Shown: positions 1 to 5,894 of the stretch, piece by piece
Layout: every line of letters begins with the position of its first letter
How positions within the stretch are numbered: position 1 is the stretch's first letter
Assembly (NCBI GenBank): GCA_947383875.1
Contig: CANDEX010000033.1
Location: 1 to 16,892 of the forward strand
Direction of reading: 5' to 3'
DNA length: 16,892 nt
Source: an uncultured Azospirillum sp.
GTDB taxonomy: Bacteria > Pseudomonadota > Alphaproteobacteria > RF32 > CAG-239
The notes under the pieces: model-generated
What the model saw: only the letters and a program-made list of their open reading frames with translations
The model's database searches: none
Told to the model about the DNA's origin: nothing
Program-made: the position numbers and the translations under genes

Positions 1-45
1 AAATCTACAACTGCAAAAAAGACTTCTTCTAAAAAATCTAAATAA
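1..45 (+). CDS. C-terminal tail of an unidentified protein (partial)
   Basis: Reading from base 1 gives 14 residues, KSTTAKKTSSKKSK, then TAA at 43-45; the rest of the gene lies left of the window. Such lysine/serine/threonine tails occur on DNA topoisomerase I, histone-like proteins and trigger factor, so the identity cannot be decided. A rho-independent terminator begins about 30 bases downstream, which supports this being a real gene end. Confidence 0.6.
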   Translation, partial: KSTTAKKTSSKKSK

Positions 46-74
46 TTTTCAGATTTAAAAAGAAGATAAAATTT

Positions 75-106
75 AAAAACCTCTTCACTTTTGGAAGAGG
101 TTTTTT
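75..106. terminator. Bidirectional rho-independent terminator
   Basis: The stem CCTCTTC (80-86) pairs with GAAGAGG (94-100) around a 7-base loop and is extended by A75-79 pairing with T101-105. The A and T tracts on the two sides let it work on both strands. It would end the partial gene on the left and the convergent TPR-methyltransferase gene on the right. Confidence 0.85.
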
Positions 107-130
107 ATTGGCAAAAAACAGTTACAAAAA

Positions 131-1639
131 CTATTCTTTTACAGCAGAGATAACATAGCCGTAAACTTGGCTTTCTCCTTCATTTCTCAAACGTTCTCGC
201 TTAATAAATTCTTCTTTTAGATTGTTCTGTTTAAGAATTTTTTTGACGTAGTTTTTGTGATGGAGATATCTTCCGGAAGGATGCAAAAAATAGTCGTTTT
301 TATTCTCGTTATTTTCACTGACAGTGAAAATAATTCTGCCGTTTTTTTTCAGATTTGAAGCTATGCCGGCGAAGAGATTTTGCAGGTCTCCGAAATAAGT
401 AAAAACATCTGCCGAAACAATCAAGTCAAAAGGCTTTTTATTAGCTTGAAAATACCCCTCAAGTTCCGCACGAATCAGCCGGGAATAACACTTTTTTGCT
501 TTTGCTTGTTCTAACATTTTTTCAGAGATATCAACCCCATACAGCCCCCACAAGCGACTGTAATTTTTCAAAAATTCACCACAGAATCCGGTACCGCATC
601 CGGCATCAAGAATCCGCAACCCTGGGTTCTTTCCTGAGGTGTAAATGCGTTCAAGACAGCCGCGAATCAGTGTCGGTGCCTGATAGTCCAAACCGGTTAA
701 AACCTGTTCAAAATCTGAAGCAAAAACGTCAAAAATATTTGTCAGGTATTCATCGTTGGCACGAGAGGGAATCGTTTGATTTAATGCAGCATTTCCCATA
801 TGTTTTGCCACTGCGTTTTCCGGATATTTTTCAAGCCATTTCTTGGCATATTTTTCCAAGAGGGAATCCTTTTTATCAAGTGTAGATTCATATAACAAAT
901 AACCGAAGTTTATTTGTTGAGAATCCTCACCGTTGCTTAACTCCAACGCAGTCCATCCCTCAGCATAAGCCTGCTCCCAATTTTCCATTTTTTGCCAAAC
1001 CTGACTGAGATAATTATGCAGCCAAAAATCTGACGAATCCAACTCTACAGCACGTTGAAACGCATAAAGAGAATCCGTTAAATTTTCTTGTTCCAACTGG
1101 GCATTTCCAAGTATCGTCCATGCGGTAACGCTTAAAGAATCCAATTCTGCAGCCCGGGCAGCAAATTTTGCCGCTGCGGCATAATTTTTTAAATCAATAT
1201 ATGTATTTGCCAGATTAACCGCGGCAATATAATAGTCTGGGTTAGCCTCATAAGCCTTATGATATGCCGATAAAGCGGCGGAATAATCATTTTGTTGATA
1301 AAAAATATTCCCCAGATTTATCAATGCCGGCAGATTTTTATCATCCAACTTCAGAGCCTGCTCACAATATTTTCGAGCTTTAGCATAATTCCCCATTTCA
1401 TAAAGCGCAGTTGCCAGATTAGTCAGTGCCAGCAGAGAACGGGGATTTTGACGACGGGCTTTATCATACCATTCTGCCGCGGCATTTTTATCACCCTGCC
1501 CGTCATAACAATTTCCCAACATTATCATTAGATTGTCATCATGAGGGTTATTTTTCAGAAGCTGATGATATGCTTCCTGAGCTGCCGCATAATCATGTTG
1601 TTCATACAACAAACGGGCTAGTTTCTCATTTTCTGACAC
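131..1639 (-). CDS. TPR-repeat protein fused to a class I SAM-dependent methyltransferase
   Basis: About 502 residues. The first ~240 form some seven 34-residue tetratricopeptide repeats, with the usual A/G/Y/A spacing and helix-breaking NP or LD ends. The C-terminal ~165 residues are a Rossmann-fold methyltransferase: the SAM-binding motif ILDAGCGTG (about residue 343), an acidic residue ending strand 2 in YGVDIS, and the motif FDLIVSADVFTYFGDL. The architecture matches the predicted TPR-containing methyltransferases of COG4976; the substrate is unknown, and the TPRs probably recruit a protein partner. The start was chosen as GTG at 1637-1639 because AGGA (1645-1648 on the complement) lies 5 bases upstream; a TTG at 1658-1660 would add 7 residues but lacks a clear ribosome site. 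No signal peptide is visible, so it is likely cytoplasmic. It stands alone, with tRNA-Leu divergent and a shared terminator at its end. Confidence 0.85.
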   Translation of the reverse strand: MSENEKLARLLYEQHDYAAAQEAYHQLLKNNPHDDNLMIMLGNCYDGQGDKNAAAEWYDKARRQNPRSLLALTNLATALYEMGNYAKARKYCEQALKLDDKNLPALINLGNIFYQQNDYSAALSAYHKAYEANPDYYIAAVNLANTYIDLKNYAAAAKFAARAAELDSLSVTAWTILGNAQLEQENLTDSLYAFQRAVELDSSDFWLHNYLSQVWQKMENWEQAYAEGWTALELSNGEDSQQINFGYLLYESTLDKKDSLLEKYAKKWLEKYPENAVAKHMGNAALNQTIPSRANDEYLTNIFDVFASDFEQVLTGLDYQAPTLIRGCLERIYTSGKNPGLRILDAGCGTGFCGEFLKNYSRLWGLYGVDISEKMLEQAKAKKCYSRLIRAELEGYFQANKKPFDLIVSADVFTYFGDLQNLFAGIASNLKKNGRIIFTVSENNENKNDYFLHPSGRYLHHKNYVKKILKQNNLKEEFIKRERLRNEGESQVYGYVISAVKE

Positions 1640-1699
1640 GGTTATCCTATTCCTTTTCAATTATTTTTTAATTTATAGTATTTTTAAGTAAAAAAACTA

Positions 1700-1726
1700 T
1701 TGACGAGAACAAAATATTATTATATT
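1700..1726 (+). promoter_or_regulatory. Candidate sigma-70 promoter of tRNA-Leu
   Basis: TTGACG at 1700-1705 is a good -35. Possible -10 boxes are TATATT at 1721-1726 (15-base spacer) or TATTTA at 1723-1728 (17-base spacer). Either places the start of transcription a few bases before the tRNA at 1746. The region is AT-rich, so the exact -10 is uncertain. Confidence 0.5.
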
Positions 1727-1745
1727 TATTCCTCATGATTTTGAT

Positions 1746-1831
1746 GGGGGTATGGCGGAACTGGTAGACGCGCTAGACTCAAAATCTTGTTCCCTCTGGG
1801 AGTGTCAGTTCAAGTCTGACTACCCCTACCA
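1746..1831 (+). tRNA. tRNA-Leu(CAA)
   Basis: An 86-base class II tRNA with encoded CCA (1829-1831). The acceptor stem is GGGGGTA/TACCCCT, with a G·U at the first pair. The D-stem is GCG/CGC, the anticodon loop CTCAAAA gives anticodon CAA (reads UUG), the long variable arm is 14 bases with a TCCC/GGGA stem, and the T-arm is GTCAG-TTCAAGT-CTGAC. The anticodon stem CTAGA/TCTTG has a U·U mismatch at its second pair (28:42). It appears to be a single-gene transcript with its own promoter and terminator. Confidence 0.97.
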
Positions 1832-1834
1832 ATT

Positions 1835-1866
1835 AAAAGCTCTGGAAATTTCTGGAGCTTTTTTTT
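1835..1866 (+). terminator. Terminator of tRNA-Leu
   Basis: GCTCTGGA (from 1839) pairs, including G·U pairs, with TCTGGAGC (to 1858) and is followed by eight T (1859-1866), starting directly after the tRNA CCA. Confidence 0.8.
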
Positions 1867-1890
1867 ATTTTCATATCTGCTTATTGTTCT

Positions 1891-1922
1891 AAAAATTCGG
1901 ACACTGTATCCGAAATTTTTTT
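1891..1922 (+). terminator. Second terminator-like hairpin
   Basis: AAAATTCGGA pairs with TCCGAAATTTT around the loop CACTGTA, with one bulged A, and a T run follows (1916-1922). It lies about 30 bases after the tRNA terminator and may act as a back-up stop. No gene lies between the two hairpins. Confidence 0.55.
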
Positions 1923-2050
1923 GTTTATTTTTTATAAAAAATCTGTTTTTCTCAAATTAACATATCTGACAGAGTATATAGAATCGATGTAAAGAACAAA
2001 AACAAGTTAATAATATATACTTTTGGACAGGTGCTCTTTTTCTAAAAAAC

Positions 2051-2067
2051 GTTAATATTATATTAAC
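2051..2067. promoter_or_regulatory. Perfect AT-rich palindrome upstream of a small gene
   Basis: GTTAATAT-T-ATATTAAC is a perfect 8+1+8 inverted repeat, centred about 38 bases before the ATG at 2098. Position and symmetry suit a dimeric regulator's operator, or a hairpin in the 5' leader of the mRNA. In such AT-rich DNA a chance palindrome is possible. I could not place a convincing -35/-10 pair for this gene. Confidence 0.4.
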
Positions 2068-2097
2068 CTTTAGAACAACACAACAAGGGAGATAACT

Positions 2098-2292
2098 ATG
2101 AAAGTCAATGTTGCCAATTATCTTATCGGGGATATGTCCAGACGTTATCCGATAAAAAACCGCACTCCTGTTGACAACGACTTAATTGATGTCATGGTTG
2201 ACAGGTGGTCTAAAAAACAGTTTTCAGATTCGCCTGATATAAATGTATTATTCACCAATACCAACAGCAGCGAAAACAAATATCTTATGTAA
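2098..2292 (+). CDS. Small protein of unknown function (64 residues)
   Basis: Not recognised. It has a good ribosome site (GGGAG, 6 bases before ATG), codon use like its neighbours, and a strong terminator 10-40 bases after the stop, which together support a real gene. The product is 64 residues, without a signal peptide, membrane segment or cysteine. The middle holds a charged stretch (SRRYPIKNRTPVDNDLIDVM, VDRWSKKQ) that could form a helix; the last third is rich in Asn, Ser and Thr and looks disordered. It converges on the LysR-type gene; nothing else in the context points to a role. Confidence 0.6.
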   Translation: MKVNVANYLIGDMSRRYPIKNRTPVDNDLIDVMVDRWSKKQFSDSPDINVLFTNTNSSENKYLM

Positions 2293-2303
2293 CAACACAC
2301 AAA

Positions 2304-2332
2304 AAAAACACCGGAGACTTACCGGTGTTTTT
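2304..2332. terminator. Shared convergent terminator
   Basis: AAAAACACCGG (2304-2314) pairs perfectly with CCGGTGTTTTT (2322-2332) around a 7-base loop. A and T tracts on both sides make it work for the small gene on the plus strand and the LysR-type gene on the minus strand, whose stop codon is at 2334-2336. Confidence 0.9.
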
Positions 2333-2333
2333 G

Positions 2334-3224
2334 TTATGAGTTCAACATCATTTGTTTCGTCAATTCAATAACAGCCTTAACTCGCGGCAAATTAACCGTA
2401 TTTCTGCGACCGATTAAATATACGGGATAAGACAATTTTATATCCGTATCCGCCATAATACTGGATATATTGACTAAATCTTCATTCTTCCAGTTTAAAG
2501 ATAGCAGCCCAATGCCGGCACCAGCTTCAATCATTATTTTAACGGTATGGATTGAGTTTGACGAGTAGACAATATGCTGAATATCTTTACGCAGGTTACG
2601 CCAACCTGCAATATAGCGACTATAATTGACATGCTCACAAAAACGGTGATTATTTAATAAATCATCTCTATCATAAGGAAGGCCAAACTGAGCAATATAA
2701 TTTTGAGAGGCAAAAAGACCGCACTGAACTTCTTTAGACTGACAAATAATCATATCAGTACTGCTGGGCGGCTGACAACTTAATATCAAATCTGTTTCCA
2801 TGGCATTCAGCTCAGATATATCATTACTGATATGCGTTTGGAGGCGCAATCCCGGATACATTCGAAAAAAATCTAAAACTCGCTGGGTAAACGGCATTGT
2901 TGTAATGCTGTCTTCTATCCCGACTCGAACCAATCCCGCTACTTGAGAATTAGCCGCCGCAACATATTCAATTTCACGCAAAATACTTTTTAATGTTCCG
3001 GCAAAAGGAAGAATCTCTTGTGCCTGCGGGGTAATCTGTGAACCGCGGCCATTACTGGCCAACAGCTTAAACCCCAATTCATCTTCAAGTTCGCTGATAT
3101 ATTTATTTACCGTATCCATAGAGGTATTAAGGCTATCAGAAGCCTTACGTTTGCTGGAATTTTGTGAGATAGACCATAAATACAAAAGACCTGACAATTT
3201 ATTCATGTCTTTTTTAGTGAGCAT
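2334..3224 (-). CDS. LysR-type transcriptional regulator
   Basis: 296 residues, the normal LysR length. Residues ~8-65 are the winged helix-turn-helix: a YLWSISQNSSKRKASDSLN-like helix pair, then TVNKYISELEDELGFKLL and the wing NGRGSQITPQAQEIL. Residues ~90-290 are the periplasmic-binding-protein-like effector domain, starting GLVRVGIED and including EAGAGIGLLSLN. The first helix is slightly divergent, but the ELEDELGFKLL signature is clear. The effector cannot be predicted. It is divergent from the small gene at 3337 across 112 bp, the classical arrangement for a LysR regulator and its target, so control of that gene and of itself is a reasonable inference. The upstream ribosome site is weak (AGG about 11 bases from ATG). 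Confidence 0.9.
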   Translation of the reverse strand: MLTKKDMNKLSGLLYLWSISQNSSKRKASDSLNTSMDTVNKYISELEDELGFKLLASNGRGSQITPQAQEILPFAGTLKSILREIEYVAAANSQVAGLVRVGIEDSITTMPFTQRVLDFFRMYPGLRLQTHISNDISELNAMETDLILSCQPPSSTDMIICQSKEVQCGLFASQNYIAQFGLPYDRDDLLNNHRFCEHVNYSRYIAGWRNLRKDIQHIVYSSNSIHTVKIMIEAGAGIGLLSLNWKNEDLVNISSIMADTDIKLSYPVYLIGRRNTVNLPRVKAVIELTKQMMLNS

Positions 3225-3336
3225 ATTTTTCTATACCTGATATCGGTTTTTATACTATATACATTTAATGTTATTATTTTATGATATGTCTTACAACAAG
3301 AGAGTTACTTTATTAACAATTTTTTAGGAGACAAAA
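3225..3336. promoter_or_regulatory. Divergent intergenic region, LysR-type gene / small gene
   Basis: This 112-base AT-rich gap must hold the promoters of both divergent genes and, by analogy with LysR systems, the regulator's binding sites. I see no single convincing T-N11-A palindrome. The run of TATA-like elements (TATACT, TATATA near 3250-3262) offers several -10 choices. Confidence 0.4.
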
Positions 3337-3573
3337 ATGAGAAAACAAGCTACTTCTGAAACTAAAAACACCAACGCCAGAGACATCGTCTTAATCGGAA
3401 AAATTTATCAAAGCTTTGAGGCTCTGGAAGAAACGCTTGGAAAACTAAAAATGGAAGAACCGCTGTTTATCACCCATGTCGCCAAAAAATCTTTTGCAGA
3501 AATCATTTTCAAAAACGTTACCGAAAATGAACAAAAGAGATTCAAAGAAGAACAAAAGAAAAAACTCAATTAA
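3337..3573 (+). CDS. Small charged protein of unknown function (78 residues)
   Basis: Not recognised. AGGAG lies 8 bases before the ATG, and a strong terminator follows at 3633-3660. The 78-residue product has a short charged N-terminus, a hydrophobic beta/helix-like centre (DIVLIGKIYQSFEALEETL, then EEPLFITHVAKKSFAEIIF) and a highly charged helical end (TENEQKRFKEEQKKKLN). It has no cysteine, signal peptide or membrane helix, so a cytoplasmic protein is likely. It is divergent from the LysR-type gene and a plausible target of it. Regular codon use and complete signals make it a probable real gene. Confidence 0.65.
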   Translation: MRKQATSETKNTNARDIVLIGKIYQSFEALEETLGKLKMEEPLFITHVAKKSFAEIIFKNVTENEQKRFKEEQKKKLN

Positions 3574-3632
3574 ACTTTATTATATCGGCAGCCTTCGACT
3601 CACTTTTGCCAGACTAACTCTTTATTGACTTT

Positions 3633-3660
3633 CCCCGAGAATTCTCTCGGGGATTTTTTT
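3633..3660 (+). terminator. Terminator after the 78-residue small gene
   Basis: CCCCGAGA pairs with TCTCGGGG (3645-3652) around ATTC, followed by A and seven T. It lies about 60 bases after the stop at 3573; the gap between holds nothing I recognise. Confidence 0.9.
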
Positions 3661-3712
3661 ATCTAAATATCTATTTCATTTCGACAAACAAAAAAGCCAC
3701 ATCAATATTTAT

Positions 3713-3741
3713 TTGACAACCAACAAAACACATGATATAAA
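3713..3741 (+). promoter_or_regulatory. Near-consensus sigma-70 promoter with extended -10
   Basis: TTGACA (3713-3718) is a perfect -35, the spacer is exactly 17 bases, and TATAAA (3736-3741) is the -10, preceded by TGA so that it reads as an extended -10. Transcription would start near 3748, about 30 bases before the ATG at 3778. This is the best promoter match I found in the window and suggests strong expression of the Cys-rich exported protein. Confidence 0.8.
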
Positions 3742-3777
3742 GAAGACAGGCTTTGATTCAGTTATATGAGGTGTACA

Positions 3778-4692
3778 ATGAGATGTATTCTCCTTAGCGC
3801 ATGTATGTGCACACTGGTTCCGTTCAGTTCTTTAGCTGATGGAGGCAGGATAATTCTTCCCATTAACACTTTCCTCGCAGATATAGACACAAGCCAAAAC
3901 CTTGAATCACGGCCTCGGGCCGCCGCAATTTCAAAGCGGCCTGTTTCTTCTCATGCTTTCAAAATCGCTTCCGTACATTTTTTAATTAATGACAGCGAGA
4001 TAACTTTTTCCCGAAATACAGAATTCAAAGATGAAACTATCAACCGTTGTCAGGCTTTGGGATACACGTTGACGTCTTGTGCAAGCGGACAGCCGACTGA
4101 TGTCTGCCCCTATAACAATGTTTATTTCAAAAGTTGTTGCTCTGCTGACTATAAACACACATCATGTACTTTTCCTTTAACGCAAAGCATAGATTCCTGC
4201 GGCGGTAAATACCGCTGCTACTGTGACAAGGAGTTATTCCCTTATACAAACTGCACGTCTCCGCAAATGCCACTTTCAAGCAGCGGTTCGTTCTGCTCTG
4301 CAAATGGCGAAATACGTTATGCGGACTGTGTTTGTCCCGAGTTTTATGCCGAAAGCTGCACAGGGTTAAATCAACAGGGAAAAGGTGCCGGTTGCTCAAA
4401 GAACGGGGAAACCAAGTACATCGGTTGCGAATGCAAGGCCGGATACACGCTGACTTGCTCAGAATTAGGTCCGGTTAAAAGTTCGGATTATTGCGAACGC
4501 GACGGGATTAAATATTACAAAGAATGCAAAACTTGTCCGAACACTTGCAGTTTGGCCAGCTGCCCGAGCGGAGTGGTTTGTGAGTATGAAGAGTGTTCGA
4601 AAAAGTATTGCGACATTGGTTGCGCGGTAGGTTATCGGGATTTGGATAATTATTGGTGTAACGGTGCGCTGAGGTGTTTGGTTGGGCGGTGA
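3778..4692 (+). CDS. Exported cysteine-rich protein with tandem Cys modules
   Basis: About 304 residues. The N-terminus MRCILLSACMCTLVPFSSLA is a signal peptide with probable cleavage before DGG. After a linker of ~65 residues without cysteine, the rest holds about 29 cysteines. It begins with a module C-x3-GYT…C…CPYN-x2-YFKSC, then runs of related units such as CSANGEIRYADCVC, CSKNGETKYIGCEC and CERDGIKYYKECKTC, each followed by a Y-x3-C-like segment, and ends in a dense Cys tail. This pattern indicates a disulfide-bonded extracellular or cell-surface protein; no enzyme motif is visible and I do not know its function. The start was moved from ATG 3766 to ATG 3778 because GAGG (3768-3771) sits 6 bases before it. 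It has its own strong promoter; the next gene encodes another exported protein sharing the first module. Confidence 0.8.
   Translation: MRCILLSACMCTLVPFSSLADGGRIILPINTFLADIDTSQNLESRPRAAAISKRPVSSHAFKIASVHFLINDSEITFSRNTEFKDETINRCQALGYTLTSCASGQPTDVCPYNNVYFKSCCSADYKHTSCTFPLTQSIDSCGGKYRCYCDKELFPYTNCTSPQMPLSSSGSFCSANGEIRYADCVCPEFYAESCTGLNQQGKGAGCSKNGETKYIGCECKAGYTLTCSELGPVKSSDYCERDGIKYYKECKTCPNTCSLASCPSGVVCEYEECSKKYCDIGCAVGYRDLDNYWCNGALRCLVGR
4193..4560 (+). repeat. Tandem Cys-rich coding modules
   Basis: Within the 3778 gene, three to four protein-level repeats of about 30-38 residues follow the pattern C-x2-(N/D)G-x3-Y-x2-C-x-C-x4-Y-x3-C with a variable linker. The clearest units start at CSANGE, CSKNGE and CERDGI; an earlier unit, CGGKYRCYC…TNC, is more diverged. 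The DNA copies differ, so this is an old amplification, not a recent tandem duplication. Confidence 0.6.
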
Positions 4693-4741
4693 CCCGAAAG
4701 GCGGGTGCGGTAGGTGTGGCAGAGATAAATCTTATTAATTA

Positions 4742-4781
4742 GCCGGGATAGCCACGTCGCTTCGCTCTTCGCTATGACATT
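4742..4781 (-). repeat. Dispersed repeat unit A (TGTCAT…GCGAAGCGACGTGGC type)
   Basis: The complement reads TGTCATAGCGAAGAGCGAAG followed by CGACGTGGCTATCCCGGC. It resembles a dispersed noncoding repeat seen in many bacterial genomes (GTCATTGCGAGGAGCGAAGC followed by GACGTGGCAATCC). The resemblance is from memory, not from a search. It is much richer in G+C than its surroundings. Reading frames through it (IAKSEATWLSRL and similar) are typical artefacts of such repeats. Confidence 0.65.
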
Positions 4782-4850
4782 TGTTGGGATGTACGAGGCG
4801 TGAGGTTGAAGAAGTGGACAGGTAAGGTTGATGCTATGCCGCTTTAGCGT

Positions 4851-4880
4851 TGGATGCTTTACTTCGTTCACCATGACGGA
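4851..4880 (-). repeat. Dispersed repeat unit B (CGTCATGGTGAACGAAG type)
   Basis: The complement reads CGTCATGGTGAACGAAGTAA then AGCATCCA. It resembles a second common variant of the same dispersed class (GTCATGGTGAGCGAAG…CATCC). Together with unit A and an unassigned stretch between them it fills the gap between the two exported-protein genes. The in-frame ATG at 4880 lies in this repeat and is not the gene start. Confidence 0.55.
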
Positions 4881-4912
4881 TGGGGTGGGAAACTAAAAAA
4901 AGGAGAAAAGAA

Positions 4913-5839
4913 ATGAGTATGAAAAATAAGTTATTGGGAGGAGTGGTACTGCTCATGGCTGCTTTATCCTTGAATGAAGTCCAAGCTACGAGTTGTGCTG
5001 TACCACCGACGTGCCAGCAGATGGGTTACACAATGAAGAAGGCAGACTGTGGAGAGAATCTGGCTTTACGTTGTCCGTTTGCTTTGAGTGATGATAACCA
5101 GGTATATTGCAGCAACAATAATACCGCCGGTGAAAATTCGGATGATGAAATAGCTATCGGTGATATTGTTTACGGTGACGGAACTATTAGTAACAAAGCC
5201 GCCGTCAACAAAATTCCTATAGGGATTGTATTTGACGTACAAAACCGTCTCGCCGTTGCCCTGACAGATATAGGAAAAGATGGAAATCCCGTAAAAAATG
5301 ATATACCTATCACAGATCCAAGTATGCAAACAAGAATGCCTTGGGGCTGTGGAGACTGCGATGTACCCGGATTGGAAAACTGTCTTCTTATTTACGGAAC
5401 TGAAAGTTCAATAATGGAAGACAGAAATTGCGGAGCAGACGGACGAAAAAATACGACCGCAATATTATCCAGTAACTGCAGCGGCACTGCTTATGCCGCA
5501 GTCGCTTGCAATAAATACGAGCCGAAAGGATGTACTCAAGATTTTTGTAAAAAAACAAAATGGTTCTTACCTAGTATAAGAGAGTTGGCTAATCTCAAAG
5601 ATGCACATGAACAAATTAAAATAACCATGAGTTTTTTTAATAGCTCTATTGTTTACGCCGAAGCTATGGATAGCGGCCAGGAGACATTTTGGTCTTCTAC
5701 CGAAGGACGTTATAGCAACACCCAAGATAATGTGTTTGCATGGTATGTTTACTTTCATAATCCCAGCAATTCCGAGTATTTTGGAGCCGCAAACAGCAAA
5801 GAGTTTAGCCATCGAGTCCGGCCGGTGGTGAAATTTTGA
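4913..5839 (+). CDS. Exported protein with C-terminal DUF1566/Lcl-like domain
   Basis: 308 residues. Residues 1-25 are a signal peptide (hydrophobic LLGGVVLLMAALSL, cleavage after VQA). A short module with C-x3-MGYT…C…CPF follows at residues ~34-66, as in the protein encoded just upstream. Residues ~80-120 (IGDIVYGDGT … PIGIVFDVQNRLAVAL) begin the globular part. Residues ~210-308 resemble the DUF1566/Lcl C-terminal domain: DFCKKTKWFLPSIREL, then FWSSTE, then a terminal RVRPVVKF. The presumed role is surface or extracellular; the ligand is unknown. The start is ATG 4913, with AGGAG at 4901-4905 seven bases upstream; an in-frame ATG at 4880 lies in repeat sequence. No promoter is evident in the gap, so read-through from the 3713 promoter is possible. 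A truncated paralogue lies at 11909-12262. Confidence 0.85.
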   Translation: MSMKNKLLGGVVLLMAALSLNEVQATSCAVPPTCQQMGYTMKKADCGENLALRCPFALSDDNQVYCSNNNTAGENSDDEIAIGDIVYGDGTISNKAAVNKIPIGIVFDVQNRLAVALTDIGKDGNPVKNDIPITDPSMQTRMPWGCGDCDVPGLENCLLIYGTESSIMEDRNCGADGRKNTTAILSSNCSGTAYAAVACNKYEPKGCTQDFCKKTKWFLPSIRELANLKDAHEQIKITMSFFNSSIVYAEAMDSGQETFWSSTEGRYSNTQDNVFAWYVYFHNPSNSEYFGAANSKEFSHRVRPVVKF

Positions 5840-5850
5840 TTTTTACGCAT

Positions 5851-5879
5851 AAAAAAGCCCGAATTTTCGGGCTTTTTTT
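5851..5879. terminator. Bidirectional terminator
   Basis: AAAAAAGCCCGA pairs with TCGGGCTTTTTT around a small AT loop, with A and T tracts on both sides. It serves the DUF1566-like gene (stop at 5839) and, on the other strand, gltX (stop at 5895). Confidence 0.92.
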
Positions 5880-5894
5880 GAAAGCATAAAACTT

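Noticed and set aside
1746..1866. tRNA-Leu as an integration site for a mobile element
   Set aside because: No integrase, no duplicated tRNA 3' end, and only a terminator and small genes follow.
4692..4706. Hairpin ACCCG/CGGGT directly after the 3778 gene as a terminator
   Set aside because: Only five base pairs and no T tract; more likely chance in a GC-rich patch.
4650..4874. Minus-strand open frame of 74 codons across the gap between the exported-protein genes
   Set aside because: It is a translation of the dispersed repeat units (IAKSEATWLSRL, VNEVKHP) and overlaps the end of the 3778 gene; such frames are typical repeat artefacts.
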